Shown here one piece after another: positions 49,306 to 63,545 of a stretch of 64,000 bases of DNA. Numbering within the stretch: the first letter of the stretch is position 1; each line of letters starts with the position of its first letter. This DNA comes from Pseudomonadota bacterium (GTDB lineage: Bacteria > Pseudomonadota > Gammaproteobacteria > Burkholderiales > Burkholderiaceae_C): NCBI GenBank assembly GCA_021845505.1, contig JAJZVU010000005.1, positions 57,575-121,574 on the forward strand. Reading direction: 5' to 3'. The notes under the pieces are model-generated. The model was not told the origin of the DNA. It searched no databases and saw nothing but the letters and a program-made list of their open reading frames with translations. The translations under genes and the position numbers were made by a program.

Positions 49306-49965
49306 TCACTTGGGCATCGACACCACCCGCAGATAGGGCTTGAGGGCCTTCCAGCCCTGCGGGAAGCGCTCGCGCGCCTGTTCGTCGCTGACCGAGGTCG
49401 GGATCACCACATCGCCGCCCGGGCGCCAGTTGGCCGGGGTCGCCACCCCGGCGCGCGCGCTGAGTTGCAGCGCGTCGAGCAGGCGCAGGATTTCGTCGAA
49501 GTCGCGGCCGTTGCTCATCGGGTAGGTCAGCATCGCCTTGATCTTCTTGTCCGGCCCGATGAAGAACACGCTGCGCACCGTGGCGTTGTCGCTGGCGGTG
49601 CGAGCGGCCGCGGCGCCGCCCGCGGCCTCGGGCAGCATGTCGTACAGCTTGGCGACGTTCAGGTCGGTGTCGCCGATGATCGGGTAGTTCGGCGCGCAGC
49701 CCTGGGTTTCGGCGATGTCCTGCGCCCAGCGCTTGTGGTCCTCGACCGCATCGACCGACAGGCCGATGAGCTTGCAGTTGCGCTTGTCGAATTCGGGCTT
49801 CATGCGCGCCACCGTGCCCAGTTCGGTGGTGCAGATCGGCGTGAAGTCCTTGGGGTGGGAGAACAGCAGGGCCCAGTGATCGCCGATCCACTCGTGGAAG
49901 CGGATGGTGCCTTCGCTGGTCTGGGCCGTGAAATCGGGGGCCGTGCTGCCGATACGCAGACTCAT
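49306..49965 (-). CDS. 1-Cys peroxiredoxin (Prx6/AhpC-TSA family)
   Basis: A 219-residue peroxiredoxin. The peroxidatic cysteine is in HPKDFTPICTTELG near residue 45, and the Prx6-type ending VVIPTSVSDEQARERFPQGW is present with no resolving cysteine at the usual place. A short Ala/Gly insert (AAGGAAAAR) follows residue 120. It reduces hydrogen peroxide or lipid peroxides. ATG 49965 has a strong AAGGAGAT; the longer upstream frame is Arg-rich and rejected. It diverges from mutS over about 290 bases that include a dyad at 50120. Confidence 0.92.
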   Translation of the reverse strand: MSLRIGSTAPDFTAQTSEGTIRFHEWIGDHWALLFSHPKDFTPICTTELGTVARMKPEFDKRNCKLIGLSVDAVEDHKRWAQDIAETQGCAPNYPIIGDTDLNVAKLYDMLPEAAGGAAAARTASDNATVRSVFFIGPDKKIKAMLTYPMSNGRDFDEILRLLDALQLSARAGVATPANWRPGGDVVIPTSVSDEQARERFPQGWKALKPYLRVVSMPK

Positions 49966-50119
49966 GGTGCATCTCCTTGGTGGTTTGGTTGCACGCGAGG
50001 CGGCGACCCTGCGCGGCGCCGGATGCCCGGTTCCGCGGCGAGCCCGCCTGCGTCGTGGTGCCCCGCCGGGTCTGCGGGACCACACGCTAGCCTACGCCGC
50101 CGCGGGGTCGCGGCCAACC

Positions 50120-50138
50120 AAGGATTCGTCAGATCCTT
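50120..50138. promoter_or_regulatory. Inverted repeat AAGGAT-N7-ATCCTT upstream of the peroxiredoxin gene
   Basis: A perfect six-base dyad with a seven-base spacer, in the one AT-richer spot of the peroxiredoxin/mutS intergenic region. It lies about 155 bases upstream of the peroxiredoxin ATG and about 115 before mutS. It may be an operator; it does not match the OxyR consensus I know. Confidence 0.35.
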
Positions 50139-50253
50139 ATGACCGGCCGGCACAAGCCGGCGACCGGCCCCGCGACCACCTCGCCTGCCGCGCGCCGCGG
50201 ATGCTCGCGGCACAATGGCGGCAGCGCCCGCTGCGCGAGTCCCCGATCCGCCG

Positions 50254-52912
50254 ATGCCACCGACCCCGAACACCGCGCCCATTGCAGCCACAGCAGCCGC
50301 CGCCGCCGACCTGGAGCACACGCCGATGATGCAGCAGTACCTGCGCATCAAGGCCGAGCATCCGGAGCACCTGCTGCTCTACCGCATGGGGGACTTCTAC
50401 GAACTGTTCTACGCCGACGCCGAAAAGGCCGCCCGACTGCTCGACCTGACGCTGACGCGCCGCGGCCAGTCGGCCGGCGCGCCCATCGTCATGGCCGGGG
50501 TGCCGGCGCAGGCACTCGACGCCTACCTGGCCAAGCTGGTGCGCCTGGGCGAGTCGGTGGCCATCTGCGAGCAGGTGGGCGAAGCGGGCAGCGGCAAGGG
50601 GCCGCTGGAGCGCCGGGTCGAGCGCGTGGTCACCCCGGGAACCCGGCTGCACGACGGCCTGCTCGACGAGCGCAGCGACTGCGCGCTGCTCGCGCTGGCG
50701 CCGCCGGCGACGCGGCGCGAGCGCGACATCGGGCTGGCCTGGCTGGTGCTGTCCAGCGCTTCGCTGCACATGGCGCAATGCCCCGCCGAGGATCTGGCCG
50801 CGTGGCTGGCGCGCATCCAGCCCGCCGAGGTGCTGTGGCCCGCCGATCGTCCGCTGCCCGAGGTGCTGCGCTCGGTGCCCGCGACGCCGCGGCCGCCCTG
50901 GCAGTTCGACGCGCCGGGCGGCGCCGAACGCCTGCGGCGCGCGCTGGGCACGCTCGACCTGGAGGCCTTCGGCGCCGCCGCCGTGCCGCGCGCCCATGCG
51001 GCGGCGGCGGCGCTGCTGGAGTACGCCCGCCACACCCAGGGCCGCGAGCTGCCCCAGCTGGCCGAGCTGCGGGTCGAGCGCCTGGACGACTGCGTGCGCC
51101 TGGACGCCAACGCCAAGCGCAACCTGGAATTGTTCAGCACCCTGCGCGGGGAGCCGGCGCCCACGCTGCTGTCGGTGCTGGACAGCTGCGCCACCGCCGC
51201 CGGCAGCCGACTGCTCAAGGCGTGGCTGGCCGCGCCGCCGCGCGACCAGGATCTGGCGCGCGGCCGCCACGCGGCGATCGCCTGCCTGCTCGAACACGGG
51301 CCCGATGCGCTGCGCGAACGCCTGCGCGGTCTCGCCGACCTCGAGCGCATCGCCTCGCGCACCGCGCTGCAGCAGGTGCGGCCGCGCGAACTCGCGGCGC
51401 TGCGCGACACCCTGCAGCGCCTGCCCGAGGTGGCCGACAGCGTTCCGCGCGGCGACCCGCTGCTGGCGCGGCTGCGCGAGGACCTCGGCCCGGCGCAGGC
51501 GGGGCTGGAGCGGCTGCAGCGCGCGCTGCAGGCGGTCCCCGGCATGAGCCTGCGCGATGGCGGGATCTTCGCCGACGGCTTCGATGCCGAGCTCGACGAA
51601 CTGCGGGCGATCGGCCGCGACAGCGGGTCCTTCCTGCTGGCGATGGAGGCGCGCGAGCGCGAGCGCACCGGGATCGCCAACCTGCGGGTGCTCTACAACA
51701 AGGTGCACGGCTTCGCCATCGAGGTCACGCGCGGCCAGGCCGACAAGGTGCCGCAGGACTACCGGCGCCGCCAGACCTTGAAGGGCGCCGAGCGCTACGT
51801 CACCCCCGAGCTCAAGGCCTTCGAGGACAAGGCGCTGTCGGCGCAGGAGCGCGCGCTGGCGCGCGAGCGCGCCCTGTGGGAGCAGCTGGTGCAGGCGCTG
51901 CAGCCCGCGGTGGCCCCCTGGCAGCGCGCCGCGCGCGCGCTGGCCGGCCTCGACGTGCTGGCCGCGCTGGCCGAGCGCGCGCGCACCTGGGATTGGGTGC
52001 GTCCGGAGCTGTCGAAACTGCCGGGGATCGAGATCCGCGGCGGCCGCCACCCGGTGGTGCAGACCCAGGTCGAGCGCTTCGTGCCCAACGACTGCGTGCT
52101 GCTGCCGGGCAGCCGCACGCAGATCATCACCGGGCCGAACATGGGCGGCAAGTCGACCTTCATGCGCCAGACCGCGCTGATCGCGCTGCTGGCGTGCATG
52201 GGCAGCTTCGTTCCCGCCGCCAGCGCGCGCATCGGCCCGCTGGACGCCATCCACACCCGCATCGGCGCGTCGGACGACGTCGCCGGCGGGCGCTCGACCT
52301 TCATGGTGGAGATGAGCGAGGCGGCGCAGATCCTGCGCAGCGCGACCCCCGACAGCCTGGTGCTGATGGACGAGATCGGGCGCGGCACCTCGACCTTCGA
52401 CGGCCTGGCGCTGGCGCTGGCGATCGCCGAGCACCTGCACCAGCGCTGCCGCAGCCACACCCTGTTCGCGACCCACTACTTCGAGATCACCGACTTCCCG
52501 GCGCACCACCCGCAGGCGCTGAACCTGCACGTCGGGGCCGTCGAGCACGATGCGGGAATCGTCTTCCTGCACGAAGTCCAGCCGGGGCCGGCCAGCCGCA
52601 GCTACGGCGTGCAGGTGGCCCAACTCGCGGGCATGCCGGCGGTGGTGCTGCGCGATGCCAGGCAGCGGCTGCAGGCGCTGCAGCAGGCGCAGGCCGAGCG
52701 GCTGGCGCAGCTCGAGCTGTTCGGGGCCGTTGCCGGCCACGACGGCGCCGATGCGCCGGCGGCGGCCGACGATGGCGAGCGGGCCGACGCGCAGGGCCGC
52801 GTGCTCAGGCAACTGGCGGAGCTCGACTGTGACGGCCTGAGCCCGCGCCAGGCGCTGCAGAGGCTCTACGAGCTGTGCGCGCTGGCGCGCGAAGCCGAGC
52901 CGGGGGGCGACG

Positions 52913-52926
<14 letters not shown>
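50254..52926 (+). CDS. mutS: DNA mismatch repair protein MutS
   Basis: An 890-residue mismatch sensor. The mismatch-contact motif is MGDFYELF with Phe-Tyr-Glu near residue 45; the ATPase has Walker [10 protein letters not shown], the segment [17 protein letters not shown] and Walker [12 protein letters not shown]. The C-terminal tetramer segment ends at [15 protein letters not shown] 50254 is preferred; ATG 50215 overlaps a CACAAT (50211-50216) that may be the -10 box. The last 14 bases overlap the hydrolase gene. Confidence 0.96.
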
Positions 52927-57669
<4,743 letters not shown>

Positions 57670-57711
57670 CGGCAGGCCCGCGGCGGCGTTGCGCGCCCGG
57701 TCCGCACTGCG

Positions 57712-58044
57712 ATGCGACGCCTTCGCTGGGTCACCCTGGTGCTGCTGGCCGCGCTGGCGCTGCTGCAGTGGCCGCTGTGGCTGGGAGAGCGTGGCTGGCC
57801 GACGGTGCACAGGCTGCGCGAGCAGTTGCGCGCGCAACTGCTGGCCAACCAGCGCGCCCGCCAGGCCAACCAGGCGCTGGCGGCGCAGGCCCATGACCTG
57901 CGCTCGGGAACGCAGGCCGTGCAGCAACGCGCCCGCAGCGACATGGGCATGATCAAGCCGGGGGAGATCTTCGTGCAGGTACTGCCCGCATCCACCCCGC
58001 TGCCGCCGGTGGCGCCCCCTTCGACCCCGGCGCGTCGGCGCTAG
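57712..58044 (+). CDS. ftsB: Cell division protein FtsB (septum formation initiator)
   Basis: A 110-residue bitopic protein: a short cytoplasmic start, one membrane helix (about residues 6-22, VTLVLLAALALLQWPLW), and a coiled coil (about 35-75) ending with the FtsB segment ARSDMGMIKPGEIFVQV. A Pro-rich tail follows. FtsB links FtsL and FtsQ in the divisome. The place after eno is the usual one in proteobacteria. Confidence 0.93.
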   Translation: MRRLRWVTLVLLAALALLQWPLWLGERGWPTVHRLREQLRAQLLANQRARQANQALAAQAHDLRSGTQAVQQRARSDMGMIKPGEIFVQVLPASTPLPPVAPPSTPARRR

Positions 58045-58047
58045 CGG

Positions 58048-58068
58048 GCCCGGCCCGGCGGGCCGGGC
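58048..58068. terminator. Perfect 9-bp GC hairpin between convergent ftsB and hslO
   Basis: GCCCGGCCC pairs exactly with GGGCCGGGC around a GGC loop. It lies between the stop codons of ftsB and hslO and lacks T-runs. Confidence 0.45.
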
Positions 58069-58069
58069 G

Positions 58070-59005
58070 CTACTGGGCGCGCGACGAAGCCGGCGGCTGG
58101 TCGATCTGCTCGCGGAACAGCTGCGCGGCATCGACCAGGTCGAAGGCGTAGCCCGCGCCGCAGAACTCGCACCGCACGTCGACCTCGCCGCGCTCGCGCA
58201 GCACCGACTCGACCTCGTCGCGGCCCAGCATGCGCAGCATCTGCGCGACCCGCGACTTCGAGCAGGTGCAGTGGAAGCGTGGTTGCGGCGCCGGGAACAC
58301 CCGCGCCTGCTCCTCCCAGAACAGCCTGCGCAGCCATTCCTCGGGCTGCAGCCCGAGCAGTTCGTCGCGCTTGAGGGTGGAAGCCAGATGCACCGCGCGG
58401 GCGAAGTCCTCGTCGGCGCGCTCGCCGGACGCACCTGCCGCATCGGCCGCGTCGGGCATGCGCTGCACCAGCAGCCCGCAGGCAGCCCGGTCGTCGGCCG
58501 CCAGCATCAGCCACGACGGGATCTGTTCCGACTGGTCCAGGTACTGGCGCAGCACCGCCGACAGGTCGTGCAACGCCTGCCCGCCGGCATCGGTCAGGCC
58601 GACGATGCCCTGGTAGGGCTGCTGTCCCGGCTGGCGCGGATCGAGGGTGATCACGCAGCGCCCGCCGCCGTGCGGGTTGGCCAGGCTGGCCAGGTCGACC
58701 TGCGCCGCCTGCTCCACCTGCGCTTCGCTGGCCTTGGCGGTGGCGCGCAACCCGAAGTCGGGCTGGCATTCGGCCACCGCCAGGCGCAGCGGGCCGTCGC
58801 CGTGCAACTGCAGGATCAGCGTGCCGTCGAACTTCAGGCTGCCCGCGAGCAGCACCGAGGCCGCGCTCATCTCCCCCAGCAATTCCTGCACCGCCGCGCC
58901 GTGCTGGCGACGGCGCAGCATTTCCCGCCAGCTGTCGCCCAGCCGCACCGCGACCCCGCGCACATGACCTGGGCCGAGCATGAACTTGAGCAAGGTGTCG
59001 CTCAT
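58070..59005 (-). CDS. hslO: Redox-regulated chaperone Hsp33
   Basis: A 311-residue chaperone activated by oxidation. The C-terminal zinc switch has both parts: CTCS near residue 250 and CEFCG near 283. The N-terminal domain has the Hsp33 pattern GEMSAASVLLAGSLKFDG and, later, GIVGLTDAGG. The zinc part and length are normal, so the thiol switch should work. ATG 59005 overlaps the stop of the upstream gene (ATGA). Confidence 0.95.
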   Translation of the reverse strand: MSDTLLKFMLGPGHVRGVAVRLGDSWREMLRRRQHGAAVQELLGEMSAASVLLAGSLKFDGTLILQLHGDGPLRLAVAECQPDFGLRATAKASEAQVEQAAQVDLASLANPHGGGRCVITLDPRQPGQQPYQGIVGLTDAGGQALHDLSAVLRQYLDQSEQIPSWLMLAADDRAACGLLVQRMPDAADAAGASGERADEDFARAVHLASTLKRDELLGLQPEEWLRRLFWEEQARVFPAPQPRFHCTCSKSRVAQMLRMLGRDEVESVLRERGEVDVRCEFCGAGYAFDLVDAAQLFREQIDQPPASSRAQ

Positions 59006-59541
59006 GGCCGCGCGTCTGCGTCCACGGCTCGCAAGCGCTCGAGGTAGGCCTGGGCCTTGGCGGCGTACACCTCGGCGCTGCGATGGATATGTTCGATCTC
59101 CTCCGGGCGCAGGTCGCGCACCGCACGCGCCGGACTGCCCAGGATCAGCGTGCCTTCGGGAAAGCTCTTGCCTTCGGTGACCAGCGCGCCGGCGCCGACC
59201 AGGCAGTGGCGTCCGATACGCGCGCCGTTGAGCACCACGGCCTGGATGCCGATCAGGCAGTCGTCGCCGACCGTGCAGCCGTGCAGCACCGCCTGGTGGC
59301 CGACCGTCACGCCTGCGCCGACCTGCTGGGGAAAGCCCGGATCGGTGTGCAGCACCGCGCTTTCCTGCACGTTGCTGCGCTCGCCGACCGTCACCGGCTC
59401 GTTGTCGCCGCGCAGCACCGCGCCGAACCAGATGCCGCATTGCGCGCCGAGTTCGACGCGGCCGATCACCCGGGCGGTGTCGGACACGTACACCCCGGCG
59501 CCGATGCGCGGCCGCACGCCTGCAAGTTCGAATACGCTCAT
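59002..59541 (-). CDS. Gamma-carbonic anhydrase-like hexapeptide protein (YrdA/PaaY family)
   Basis: A 179-residue left-handed beta-helix protein. The turns with zinc-ligand-type residues are visible: GERSNVQESAVLHTDPG, VTVGHQAVLHGCTVGDDCLIGI and GRHCLVGAGALVTEG. The three metal histidines have counterparts in LHTD, GHQA and LHGC. Enzymatic carbonic anhydrase activity is not certain for this subfamily. It is translationally coupled to hslO (ATGA), as in several betaproteobacteria. ATG 59541 is the natural start. Confidence 0.9.
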   Translation of the reverse strand: MSVFELAGVRPRIGAGVYVSDTARVIGRVELGAQCGIWFGAVLRGDNEPVTVGERSNVQESAVLHTDPGFPQQVGAGVTVGHQAVLHGCTVGDDCLIGIQAVVLNGARIGRHCLVGAGALVTEGKSFPEGTLILGSPARAVRDLRPEEIEHIHRSAEVYAAKAQAYLERLRAVDADARP

Positions 59542-59637
59542 CAAGATTCCCCTGGCTCGATCGCTGCGACGAGAATAACCCAGATGCCGGCGGCGCGTTC
59601 CCGGGCCCGCCGGCGCCGCCACCCCCCCGCCACCGCG

Positions 59638-60384
59638 ATGAACTGGTCCCTTGCAGTGCTGCGTCCAGGAGAGGAGTTTCCCGCGCCCGAACGGGCGCTG
59701 GGCAGCGATTCGCCGTACCCGGGTCTGCTCGCGGCGGGTGGCAGCCTGGATGCGCCGACGCTGCAGCGCGCCTATTCCCAGGGCATCTTCCCCTGGTTCG
59801 GCGAGGACGAGCCGCTGCTGTGGTGGAGCCCCGACCCCCGCATGGTGCTGCTGCCCGGGCAACTCCGGGTCCACCGCTCGCTGCGGCAGGCGGCGCGCCG
59901 CATGGCCGGCGACCCGCGATACGCGCTGCGCGTCGACACCGCGTTCGAGGCGGTGATGCGCGGCTGCGCGGCGCCGCGCCGCCACGGCGGCGGGACGTGG
60001 ATCGTCGAGCCGATCGTCGCCGCCTATTGCGCGCTGCACCGGCTCGGGCTGGCGCACAGCTTCGAGCTGTGGCGCGACGACCGGCTGGTTGCCGGGCTGT
60101 ACCTGGTCGGCCTGGGCGGCTGCGCCTTCGGGGAGTCGATGTTCACCCGCGTCAGCGACGGCTCCAAGGTGCTGCTGATGGCCCTGTGCGGCTTCGCCCT
60201 CGCCCACGGCCTGCGGTGGATCGACTGCCAGCAGCAGACCGCCCACCTGGCCGGCCTGGGCGCGCGCCCCTGGCCGCGGCGACGCTTCCTCGACTGCCTG
60301 GCGCAAGCCCGTGCGCTGCCTGCGCCGCCTGGCTGGCAGTATGATTGGACGCAGTTCCGTCAGCATTGCGCGGCTTGGCTGTGA
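59638..60384 (+). CDS. aat: Leucyl/phenylalanyl-tRNA-protein transferase
   Basis: A 248-residue N-degron enzyme adding Leu or Phe to proteins with N-terminal Arg or Lys. Motifs: [48 protein letters not shown] and [17 protein letters not shown]. Length is normal. Its stop overlaps the GTG start of bpt, so the two leucyltransferase genes are coupled, a common betaproteobacterial arrangement. Confidence 0.95.
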   Translation: MNWSLAVLRPGEEFPAPERALGSDSPYPGLLAAGGSLDAPTLQRAYSQGIFPWFGEDEPLLWWSPDPRMVLLPGQLRVHRSLRQAARRMAGDPRYALRVDTAFEAVMRGCAAPRRHGGGTWIVEPIVAAYCALHRLGLAHSFELWRDDRLVAGLYLVGLGGCAFGESMFTRVSDGSKVLLMALCGFALAHGLRWIDCQQQTAHLAGLGARPWPRRRFLDCLAQARALPAPPGWQYDWTQFRQHCAAWL

Positions 60385-61190
60385 CCCACCCGAACGAATT
60401 GCCGTTCAGCGAGCTGCAGTTCTATTCGACTGCCGCCTACCCCTGCAGCTACCTCCCGCACCGGCTTGCGCGTTCGCAGGTCGTGACCCCGGCGCACCGC
60501 GTGCGCGCGCAGGTCTATACCCAGCTGGTGCAAAGCGGCTTTCGCCGCAGCGGCCTGTTCACCTATCGGCCGCAATGCGAGGGCTGCCGCGCGTGCCTGG
60601 CGCTGCGGGTGCTCGCGCAGCGCTTCCACCCGGACCGCAGCCAGCGCCGCGCGTGGCAGCGCCACGGCGGCCTGCAGGCCCGCGTGCTGGCTCCCGAGTT
60701 CCTGCCCGAACACTACGAGCTGTACCTGCGCTACCAGGCCAGGCGCCATGCCGGCGGAGGCATGGACCACGACTCCATCGACCAGTACACCCAGTTCCTG
60801 CTGCAAAGCCGGGTCGACACCCGGCTGGTCGAATTCCGCGACCCCGACAGGTCCGGCGAGCTCAAGATCGTCTCGGTGATCGACCTGCTGGGCGACGGCC
60901 TGTCGGCGGTCTACACTTTCTACGATCCCGACGAGCCGGGTGCCAGCCTGGGCACCTACAGCGTGCTGTGGCAGATCATGCAGACACGCGCGCTCGGCCA
61001 GCCGCACACCTACCTGGGCTACTGGATCGAGCGCAGCCCGAAGATGGCCTACAAGACGCGCTTCCGGCCCTACCAGGTGCTCGCGCCCGACGGCCATTGG
61101 GTCGACCGCCCGCCTGCGGGCGCACGGACGCTGCCGGCGGGCGACCTCGACGCCGCGGATCCGCCGGGACTGCCCGCCGACCCCGGCTGA
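60381..61190 (+). CDS. bpt: Aspartate/glutamate leucyltransferase (Bpt, ATE1-like)
   Basis: A 269-residue protein transferring Leu to N-terminal Asp or Glu, complementing Aat in feeding ClpS/ClpAP. The N-terminal Cys cluster CEGCRAC near residue 60 and an earlier Cys in PCSYLP fit the ATE1 N-terminal domain; the C-terminal domain has [20 protein letters not shown] and [18 protein letters not shown] 60381 (GTGA overlap) is chosen over a TTG at 60345. A Pro/Asp-rich tail extends beyond the usual length. Confidence 0.92.
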   Translation: MTHPNELPFSELQFYSTAAYPCSYLPHRLARSQVVTPAHRVRAQVYTQLVQSGFRRSGLFTYRPQCEGCRACLALRVLAQRFHPDRSQRRAWQRHGGLQARVLAPEFLPEHYELYLRYQARRHAGGGMDHDSIDQYTQFLLQSRVDTRLVEFRDPDRSGELKIVSVIDLLGDGLSAVYTFYDPDEPGASLGTYSVLWQIMQTRALGQPHTYLGYWIERSPKMAYKTRFRPYQVLAPDGHWVDRPPAGARTLPAGDLDAADPPGLPADPG

Positions 61191-61205
61191 TCGGCCGCCG
61201 CGGCC

Positions 61206-61244
61206 AGATTCCACATGACAAATGGTCATTTCGGAATCTAAAAT
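61206..61244 (+). promoter_or_regulatory. Operator/promoter of the IclR gene: nested palindrome over -35 and -10
   Basis: AGATTCC (61206-61212) and GGAATCT (61233-61239) form an outer 7-base inverted repeat with a 20-base spacer. Inside it ATGAC (61215-61219) and GTCAT (61225-61229) form a second dyad about the same centre. The -35-like ATGACA (61215-61220) and -10 TAAAAT (61239-61244), 18 bases apart, coincide with the arms. This fits autorepression by the encoded IclR protein. Confidence 0.65.
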
Positions 61245-61250
61245 GAACGC

Positions 61251-62069
61251 GTGAGCAAGAACCATCCTTCCACCGCGGGCCATCGCGAACAGCCGACCAT
61301 CCAGGTGATCGAGCGCATGTTCGCGATCCTCGACGCGCTCGCCGAGCAGGCCGAGCCGGTCGCGCTGAAGGCCATCGCCGAGCGCTGCGGGCTGCACCCG
61401 TCGACGGCCCACCGCATCCTCAACGACCTGGCCACCGGCCACCTGGTGGACCGCTGCGAACCCGGGGTCTACCAGCTGGGAATGCGGCTGCTGGAGCTGG
61501 GCAACCTGGTGAAGGCGCGGCTGAACGTGCGCGACGTCGCGCTCGGCCCGATGCGCGAACTGCATCGCCTGACCCACCAGCCGGTGAACCTGAGCCTGCG
61601 CCAGGGCGACGAGATCATCTACATCGAGCGCTCGTTCAGCGAGCGCTCGGGAATGCAGGTGGTGCGCTCGGTGGGCGGCCATGCGCCGCTGCACCTGACC
61701 TCGGTGGGCAAGCTGTTCCTGGCCGGAGAGGACGCGCAGAAGGTCAAGGCCTATGCGCTGCGCACCGGGCTGGCCGGCCACACCCGCAACAGCATCACCG
61801 AACTGCCCCGCCTGGAGGCCGAACTGGCGCGGGTGCGCCAGCTCGGCTATGCGCGGGACAACGAGGAACTCGAACTCGGCGTGCGCTGCATGGCCGCGGG
61901 CATCTTCGACGACTCCGGACGCCTCGTGGCCGGGCTGTCGCTGTCGGCGCCGGCCGACCGGCTGCAGGAAGACTGGCTGGCCAAGGTGGTGGAAACCGCC
62001 GCGCGCATCTCGGCCGCGCTCGGCCACCGTCCCAAGCCCGCGACGCCGGTGCTGGCGCGCCGCGCCTGA
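61251..62069 (+). CDS. IclR-family transcriptional regulator
   Basis: A 272-residue regulator. The N-terminal winged helix (about residues 15-75) has IQVIERMFAILDALAE and LKAIAERCGLHPSTAHRILNDL; the C-terminal effector domain (about 90-265) has IYIERSFSERSGMQ, HLTSVGKLFLA and MAAGIFDDSGRLVAGLSLSAP. The ligand is unknown and no catabolic gene is adjacent, so it may act elsewhere or on itself. The start codon is GTG at 61251, seven bases after the -10 box, without a ribosome-binding site. Confidence 0.93.
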   Translation: MSKNHPSTAGHREQPTIQVIERMFAILDALAEQAEPVALKAIAERCGLHPSTAHRILNDLATGHLVDRCEPGVYQLGMRLLELGNLVKARLNVRDVALGPMRELHRLTHQPVNLSLRQGDEIIYIERSFSERSGMQVVRSVGGHAPLHLTSVGKLFLAGEDAQKVKAYALRTGLAGHTRNSITELPRLEAELARVRQLGYARDNEELELGVRCMAAGIFDDSGRLVAGLSLSAPADRLQEDWLAKVVETAARISAALGHRPKPATPVLARRA

Positions 62070-62118
62070 GCGCCCGGCGCCGGGCACGCGCCCGCGCCGC
62101 GCGGCGGCGCGCTCTGCG

Positions 62119-63519
62119 TCACTCCTCCACCGCGCGCGACGTCGCGTCGCCTCCGGGGCCGGGGATCGGATCGACCCGAGTCAGCAAGGTGCGCCCGGAG
62201 GTCAGCATCCAGTCGCGGATATGCTCGGCATCGGCGAAATGGGCGTAGCGCCCCCAGGCGTCGAGCAGCACGACGATCACATTGCGCCCCTGCACCACGG
62301 TGTTGAGCACCAGGCAGTGGCCGGCCTCGTTGATGAACCCGGTCTTCTGCAGCAGGATGTCCCAGCCGCGGTTGAAGATCAGGTGGTCGGTGTTGCGGTA
62401 CTGCAGTTGCTCGCGCCCCGCGACCACCGTGCTCTTCGGATGGGTCGAGAACTCGCGGATCAGCGGGTAGGCGTAGGCCGCGATCGCCAGCCTGGACAGG
62501 TCCTCCGCGGTCGACTCGTTCTGCGGTGACAGGCCGGTGGGGTCGACGTAGTGGGTATGGGCCATGCCCAGCGCCGCGGCCTTGCGATTCATCGCCTGCA
62601 CGAAGGCCGCCACGCCGCCCGGATAGCTGCGGGCCAGCGCGTGCGCGGCGCGGTTCTCCGAGGACATCAGAGCCAGCTTGAGCAACTCCTCGCGGCTGAA
62701 CACCATGCCCGGGCGCAACCGCGAACTGCTCCATTTCAGCGTATCGATGTCGGCATCGGTGATGGCGATGCGCTGCTGCATCGGCAGATGGGCGTCCAGC
62801 ACCACCGCCGCGGTCATCAGCTTGGTCAGCGACGCGATCGGCCGCACGTCCCCCGCGTCCTTGCTCAGCAGCACCTGGTGGGTGCGCGCATCGATGACCA
62901 GCGCCGACCCGGAGGCCAGGGAAATCGGGTCGGCGTGCCATGCCGCGGCCGGGCCCCGCGGCAACGGCCTGCGCAGCACCGCGTGGCGCAGCGCCGGACG
63001 GCGGACCACCGGATGGTGCTCGAGCGGACGGTGCTCGAGCGGATGGTGCTCCACCGGATGGCGGAGCACCGCGTGGCGGACGACCGCGTGGCGCGGCAGC
63101 GGACGGCGCGCCGGCGCGTGGCGGGCGAGCCCGCGGTGGATCGGCTCCTTGCGCGTGCGCCGCAGCACCACGCGATGCTCGGGCCGGCGGCGCACCACCC
63201 GGTGCACGACGCGAGGCTCGACCCGGCGACGCACCACCCGGCGGGTGTCCGGCCTGCGCAGCGGCTTGCGCACTTCGCGATGCACCACCCGCCTCGCGCG
63301 CGCGCGCGACGGCGTCTCGTGCGCCGCGCCGGGCTGCGGGGCCGCTTGTGCACTTTGTGCACTTTGTGCAGTTTGCGCAGTCGGTGCCGTTTGCGGGGTC
63401 TGCGCACGCGCCGACGAGGCCGCCTGCACCACGAGGCCCCAGCACACCGCCAGGCTCAGCAGGTACCAGACCAGGGACGCCGCCACGGCGGGCAGCGGGC
63501 GAAGGCGGAGGAGGCGCAT
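62119..63519 (-). CDS. pbpG: D-alanyl-D-alanine endopeptidase (PBP7/PbpG type) with Arg/His-rich linker
   Basis: A 466-residue periplasmic serine peptidase. A signal peptide (residues 1-39) is followed by an Ala/Gln/Thr repeat (40-62), then an extraordinary Arg/His/Pro/Val-rich linker (about 70-190), then the S11 peptidase domain (about 198-450). The active-site motifs are intact: SLTK at 230-233, SEN at 287-289 and KTG at 392-394. It would cut peptidoglycan cross-links. The core lacks the C-terminal domain of PBP5. The linker is encoded by 15-base tandem repeats and could bind acidic polymers or nucleic acid; that is inference. ATG 63519 is supported by the promoter at 63546-63574. Confidence 0.9.
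   Translation of the reverse strand: MRLLRLRPLPAVAASLVWYLLSLAVCWGLVVQAASSARAQTPQTAPTAQTAQSAQSAQAAPQPGAAHETPSRARARRVVHREVRKPLRRPDTRRVVRRRVEPRVVHRVVRRRPEHRVVLRRTRKEPIHRGLARHAPARRPLPRHAVVRHAVLRHPVEHHPLEHRPLEHHPVVRRPALRHAVLRRPLPRGPAAAWHADPISLASGSALVIDARTHQVLLSKDAGDVRPIASLTKLMTAAVVLDAHLPMQQRIAITDADIDTLKWSSSRLRPGMVFSREELLKLALMSSENRAAHALARSYPGGVAAFVQAMNRKAAALGMAHTHYVDPTGLSPQNESTAEDLSRLAIAAYAYPLIREFSTHPKSTVVAGREQLQYRNTDHLIFNRGWDILLQKTGFINEAGHCLVLNTVVQGRNVIVVLLDAWGRYAHFADAEHIRDWMLTSGRTLLTRVDPIPGPGGDATSRAVEE
62966..63130 (-). repeat. Eleven 15-base tandem repeats encoding pentapeptides in the PBP7 linker
   Basis: Units such as GGATGGTGCTCGAGC and GGACGGTGCTCGAGC repeat at 15-base periodicity across 165 bases. 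Read on the minus strand they encode pentapeptides like LEHHP, LEHRP, VEHHP, LRHAV and VRHAV. Neighbouring central units are nearly identical, whereas outer units have diverged, which points to recent internal slippage. Confidence 0.8.
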
Positions 63520-63545
63520 GGTGGCTCGCAAGGGTCTGGACGCAC

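Noticed and set aside
62966..63130. Possible CRISPR array
   Set aside because: The 15-base units are contiguous without spacers, lie inside an intact gene in frame, and no cas gene is present.
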